A stretch of DNA of 13,885 nucleotides from Clostridiaceae bacterium (GTDB lineage Bacteria; Bacillota; Clostridia; Acetivibrionales; DTU013), in NCBI GenBank assembly GCA_012799845.1, contig JAAZKL010000103.1, forward strand, positions 1 through 13,885, written 5' to 3'. The number at the start of each line of letters is the position of its first letter. Positions within the stretch are counted from its first letter, which is position 1. Shown piece after piece: positions 11,482 to 13,885 of this stretch. Under the pieces are notes generated by a model. It saw nothing but the letters and a program-made list of their open reading frames with translations. It was not told where the DNA came from and did no database searches. Both the position numbers and the translations under genes were made by a program.

Positions 11482-11556
11482 TGATTACAGGGACTGCATT
11501 TGCAGTGATCACATTTGCAGAGATTCCATCTACAGAAACAACATTTGCAGTAAAGG
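11482..11556. repeat. Five 15-nt tandem repeats between spoVAC and spoVAD
   Basis: Units begin at 11482, 11497, 11512, 11527 and 11542, exactly 15 nt apart. The last four start CATTTGCAG, with the fourth varied to CATCTACAG; the first is a more diverged TGATTACAG. The final unit, CATTTGCAGTAAAGG, merges into the AAGGAG ribosome binding site (11553-11558) of spoVAD. The array fills almost the whole 97-nt spacer. Confidence 0.85.
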
Positions 11557-11566
11557 AGAAACGTGC

Positions 11567-12592
11567 ATGCTGGAGAAGAAAGTTGGAAAACAGACATCTC
11601 GAATGCAGAACCCTCCCTCCATAAATGCAGCGGCATCCATCGTCGGGCCCAAGGAAGGGAAGGGGCCGCTCGCCGATTATTTTGACCAGGCTGTGGATGA
11701 CGAATTCTGGGGCGAGAATAGTTGGGAGAAGGCAGAAAGCAAGTTTATGAGGGAAGTGCTTGCAAAGGTCACCGCTAAAGCGTCCCTGGCTATGGATGCA
11801 CTGGACTTCGTTATCGCTGGTGATCTGCTGAACCAGTGTATCGCAGCGAGCTTCGGCATTCGCGAATCCAACCTGCCCTTTTTCGGTATATATGGCGCAT
11901 GTTCGACCATAGGAGAGGCCATGCAGCTGGGAGCAGCCCTGATAGAGGGAGGATTCGCCTTCAATGTGGCATGCCTCACGTCGAGCCATTTCTGCTCGGC
12001 CGAGAAACAGTTCAGGTTTCCGCTGGAATTGGGATCCCAGAGACCTCCCACGGCACAGTGGACAGTGACAGGTTCAGGAGGCCTGATTTTATCGTTGGAA
12101 GGAAACGGGCCTTATATTACCAGGATAACAACCGGCAAAATAGTGGATATGGGTATAAAAGACCAGAACAATATGGGCGCTGCCATGGCGCCGGCTGCCG
12201 CTGACACGATCTATGCCCATTTTGAGGATACAGGCCTGCCTCCGGACTATTACGACATGGTCGTGACAGGCGATCTGGGCGCGGTCGGAAAGAGGATACT
12301 CGATGACCTGCTTTCTTCCAACGGCATACGTATCAGCCGCCTTCTGAATGACTGCGGGCTCATGATCTATGATATGAAGCAGGATGTACATTCGGGAGGA
12401 AGCGGCTGCGGCTGTGCGGCGGTTGTTTTTGCCGGGTTCCTGTATGACAGGCTCAGGAAAGGTAAGCTGAACAGGATACTCTTCGTGCCTACGGGAGCAT
12501 TACTGAGCCCCACCAGCGTCCAGCAGGGCGAGTCGATCCCGTGCATAGTCCATGCAGTAGCAATAGAGAGTTCAAGAGGAGGTAATCAATGA
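11567..12592 (+). CDS. spoVAD: Stage V sporulation protein AD
   Basis: SpoVAD is the soluble, membrane-associated dipicolinic-acid-binding component of the SpoVA system, with a thiolase/ketoacyl-synthase-like fold. The 341-residue product matches the family length. It shows the N-terminal NPPSINAAASIVGPKEGKG segment, the DDEFWGENSWEKAE motif, FFGIYGACST (with Cys112 at the thiolase-like nucleophile position), SSHFCSAEKQFRFP, TGDLGAVG, and the late GGSGCGCAAVVF and LLSPTSVQQGESIPC segments. The ATG at 11567 has AAGGAG (11553-11558) 8 nt upstream. Its stop overlaps the spoVAE start in an ATGA arrangement. Confidence 0.97.
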   Translation: MLEKKVGKQTSRMQNPPSINAAASIVGPKEGKGPLADYFDQAVDDEFWGENSWEKAESKFMREVLAKVTAKASLAMDALDFVIAGDLLNQCIAASFGIRESNLPFFGIYGACSTIGEAMQLGAALIEGGFAFNVACLTSSHFCSAEKQFRFPLELGSQRPPTAQWTVTGSGGLILSLEGNGPYITRITTGKIVDMGIKDQNNMGAAMAPAAADTIYAHFEDTGLPPDYYDMVVTGDLGAVGKRILDDLLSSNGIRISRLLNDCGLMIYDMKQDVHSGGSGCGCAAVVFAGFLYDRLRKGKLNRILFVPTGALLSPTSVQQGESIPCIVHAVAIESSRGGNQ

Positions 12593-12963
12593 TGCGGCAG
12601 ACGATACTGCAGTATATAAACGCTTTTGTCATAGGAGGACTGATTTGTGCGGCGGGGCAGGTACTGATAGACAGGACTAAGCTGACAGCGGCGAGGATAC
12701 TGGTTCTCTTTGTTTCGCTCGGGGTAGTGCTGACAGGGCTGGGCATATACCAGGGCATCGCGGAAGTCGGAGGCGCCGGCGCAACGATCCCGTTGACAGG
12801 ATTTGGGTACAGCCTTGCCAAAGGTGCGTTCAAGGATGTCGACAAGTATGGCCTTCTGGGCGCATTTACCGGCGGTATCCGGGCTACTGCCGCAGGTGTG
12901 GCCGCTGCCGTTTTCTTTTCATACCTGGCGGCTGTCGCGTTCAAGCCTAAAGCCAAGAGCTGA
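12589..12963 (+). CDS. spoVAE: Stage V sporulation protein AE
   Basis: A 124-residue hydrophobic protein of the SpoVAC/SpoVAE family, the third core subunit of the dipicolinate transport system in the forespore inner membrane. Hydrophobic segments lie at about 9-28, 36-57 and 98-118. FVIGGLICAAGQ (13-24) and GAGATIPLTGF (62-72) closely parallel motifs in SpoVAC. The ATG at 12589 (or the adjacent ATG at 12592) follows AGAGGAGG (12575-12582) by 6 nt and overlaps the spoVAD stop by 4 nt, so the two are probably translationally coupled. The short form corresponds to SpoVAEb of Bacilli; SpoVAEa and SpoVAF are not seen here. No clear terminator follows in the 298-nt spacer. Confidence 0.94.
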   Translation: MMRQTILQYINAFVIGGLICAAGQVLIDRTKLTAARILVLFVSLGVVLTGLGIYQGIAEVGGAGATIPLTGFGYSLAKGAFKDVDKYGLLGAFTGGIRATAAGVAAAVFFSYLAAVAFKPKAKS

Positions 12964-13061
12964 TGCCGTAACCTGGGGCAAAGGCTGAAAATATCAGTCG
13001 CCGGCAGAAAGATGAGAATCAGGGGCTGAAGGTAAAAAGCTGATTTCAAATGTCGTATTCA

Positions 13062-13120
13062 AAACCGGAAGCCGGAAGCAGACCGTGCAGTCAAAGATGA
13101 AACCGGAAGCGGGAAGCAGA
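13062..13120. repeat. Direct repeat with 21-nt copies, period 38 nt
   Basis: Copies at 13062-13082 and 13100-13120 both start AAACCGGAAGC and end GGAAGCAGA. They differ at one of 21 positions (C13073 versus G13111). Each also contains an internal CGGAAGC/GGAAGC doubling. They lie in the spacer between spoVAE and the CheX-like gene. No gene was found in this spacer (12964-13261). Confidence 0.8.
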
Positions 13121-13152
13121 TTCCTGGAGTTGAGAGCATGCCCGTGCGAAAT

Positions 13153-13161
13153 TTTGTCAGA
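13153..13161 (+). promoter_or_regulatory. Spo0A-box-like site upstream of the CheX-like gene
   Basis: TTTGTCAGA matches TTTGTCRAA at eight of nine positions and lies 24 nt upstream of the sigma-H-like -35 element. The mismatch is in the conserved A pair, so binding may be weak. Confidence 0.35.
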
Positions 13162-13185
13162 AAAGTGTGAAAAAAATCGGATAAG

Positions 13186-13214
13186 GAAGGATTTTGTTTT
13201 CAAATATAGAATAC
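13186..13214 (+). promoter_or_regulatory. Candidate sigma-H promoter of the CheX-like gene
   Basis: GAAGGATTT (13186-13194) fully matches the sigma-H -35 consensus RNAGGAWWW. ATAGAATAC (13206-13214), after an 11-nt spacer, matches RNNGAATWW except for the last base. The geometry is identical to the spoIIA promoter. The predicted start near 13221 would give a 5' leader of about 40 nt. Confidence 0.6.
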
Positions 13215-13261
13215 TTAAAATAAACCCAACAGAAATTATTGCATATATGTGAGGTTTACAA

Positions 13262-13726
13262 ATGAATATAGAGTATATCAATCCATTTATCGAAGCAAGT
13301 CAGGCAGTATTAAGACAAATAGCATCGATGGAAGCAAAATTGGGAAAAGTTTATCTCAAGACTTCACCCTACAGAAGTGAAGACATCGTAATTATGGTGG
13401 GTTTAACCGGAAAGATCCGTGGACAGGCGAATTTCTCGATGAGAAAAGACTTCGGCCTGAAGCTGGCTTCCAACATGATGATGGGCATGCCCGTGACAGA
13501 ACTGGATGATATGTCCAAAAGCGCCATCTCAGAACTGGCGAACATGATCATGGGAAATGCGGCGACGATACTGTACAACAGGGGAATACACATCGACATA
13601 ACGCCGCCGTCGCTGGTGACGGGGGAAAACATCCACATTTCCCAAAGCAGGATGACGACCATCTGTGTTCCCCTACTGATCGGTGACGATACTGTCGAGC
13701 TTGACATATCCTCGGAAATAGGATGA
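13262..13726 (+). CDS. CheX-like phosphatase-family protein
   Basis: This 154-residue protein resembles the CheC/CheX/FliY family, in which CheX dephosphorylates CheY-P-type response regulators. The opening NIEYINPFIEASQAVLRQI is typical of CheX. The central MVGLTGKIRGQANFSM strand pair and the helix SAISELANMIMGNAA carry the catalytic ExxN pair, Glu91 and Asn94. Only one such helix is clear, which fits CheX rather than two-motif CheC. No chemotaxis genes are nearby, so the target regulator is unknown. The ATG at 13262 has a modest GAGGT at 13251-13255. A candidate sigma-H promoter and Spo0A-box-like site lie upstream, hinting at expression at the start of sporulation. Confidence 0.85.
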   Translation: MNIEYINPFIEASQAVLRQIASMEAKLGKVYLKTSPYRSEDIVIMVGLTGKIRGQANFSMRKDFGLKLASNMMMGMPVTELDDMSKSAISELANMIMGNAATILYNRGIHIDITPPSLVTGENIHISQSRMTTICVPLLIGDDTVELDISSEIG

Positions 13727-13752
13727 CATGGTTATATAATCACATAATTCAT

Positions 13753-13786
13753 AAAAAGAGCCCTGGTTCTCTAATGGGCTGTTTTT
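13753..13786. terminator. Terminator-like hairpin after the CheX-like gene
   Basis: AGCCC (13759-13763) pairs with GGGCT (13776-13780) around a 12-nt loop. Outside a single G-G mismatch the stem extends as AAAAA (13753-13757) against TTTTT (13782-13786), so it could act in both directions. The core stem is only 5 bp. It ends 22 nt before the GH8 start codon, leaving no room for a separate promoter between them. Confidence 0.6.
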
Positions 13787-13808
13787 GTCTGAACGGAGGA
13801 TGGAGAGA

Positions 13809-13885
13809 ATGAAGGGAGCATTTTATACCGGGCAGTACAGGAATGTTTTTAAAGAGTTCGGATACGATGAGGAAGAGATCCGGAA
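13809..13885 (+). CDS. GH8 family enzyme, probable reducing-end xylose-releasing exo-oligoxylanase (partial, 5' end)
   Basis: Only the first 25 codons are in the window; the frame is open to the right edge. The start, MKGAFYTGQYRNVFKEFGYD followed by EEEIR, closely resembles the N-terminus of intracellular GH8 Rex enzymes such as that of Bacillus halodurans, as I recall it. Those remove xylose from the reducing end of xylo-oligosaccharides. No signal peptide is present, which fits a cytosolic enzyme. The ATG at 13809 has GGAGGA (13795-13800) 8 nt upstream. The catalytic residues lie outside the window, so the call depends on the N-terminal signature alone. Confidence 0.7.
   Translation, partial: MKGAFYTGQYRNVFKEFGYDEEEIR

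Noticed and set aside
11451..11636. Minus-strand open frame rich in Cys across the spoVAC-spoVAD spacer, resembling a metallothionein-like peptide
   Set aside because: Its Cys pattern is simply the 15-nt DNA repeat read in one frame, it overlaps spoVAC and spoVAD ends, and no ribosome binding site supports it.
13701..13740. TTGACA (13701-13706) paired with TATAAT (13735-13740)
   Set aside because: The spacer would be 28 nt, too long for a sigma-A promoter, and TTGACA lies in the coding end of the CheX-like gene.

Overview
The window looks like a chromosomal stretch from an endospore-forming member of the Firmicutes class Clostridia. It carries the complete anti-sigma/sigma-F cassette (spoIIAA-spoIIAB-sigF) followed by a minimal spoVAC-spoVAD-spoVAE set, the form usual in Clostridia, where Bacilli have a longer spoVA operon. 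It also has HPr kinase and WhiA, strong GGAGG-type ribosome binding sites and several TTG/GTG starts. A glycoside hydrolase family 8 gene starting at the right edge hints at a plant-polysaccharide (xylan) degrader. I cannot name the species. No rRNA, tRNA, IS element, prophage or CRISPR array is visible; every recognised gene is on the + strand.

Layout. 1-409: gene-free leader with a possible sigma-A promoter and repeats. 410-8684: a housekeeping/carbon-control block, hprK - PHP-domain phosphoesterase - murB - rapZ - yvcK(glmR) - glycogen-debranching-type glucosidase - whiA. The last five genes (murB to whiA) are closely spaced or overlapping; the glucosidase lies between yvcK and whiA, which are usually adjacent. 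8685-10780: the spoIIA operon, preceded by a very good sigma-H promoter match and a Spo0A-box-like site. 10781-12963: a small membrane protein translationally coupled to spoVAC, then spoVAD and spoVAE. 12964-13726: a spacer with its own sigma-H-like promoter and Spo0A-box-like site in front of a CheX-like phosphatase gene. 13727-13885: a terminator-like hairpin and the first 25 codons of a GH8 gene.

How the genes fit together. HPrK, YvcK and the debranching-type glucosidase link sugar supply and carbon catabolite control to cell-wall precursor supply (MurB, RapZ/YvcK) and to WhiA-controlled division. The second half commits the cell to sporulation: Spo0A and sigma-H would turn on spoIIA, SpoIIAA/SpoIIAB control sigma-F in the forespore, and later sigma-G would turn on spoVA to load dipicolinate. 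Candidate sigma-F/G-type promoters upstream of sigF and upstream of the spoVA block fit this order.

The least expected signal lies in the spacers. Most larger intergenic gaps contain their own degenerate tandem direct repeats, with periods of about 15, 24 or 28-30 nt (26 and 38 at the edges). Several arrays run directly into the next gene's Shine-Dalgarno sequence. Some share a TGCAGTAA-like core. A trinucleotide-like expansion inside the glucosidase gene encodes a Ser/Gly/Asn-rich insert. All promoter and repeat calls were made by eye, without alignment software.
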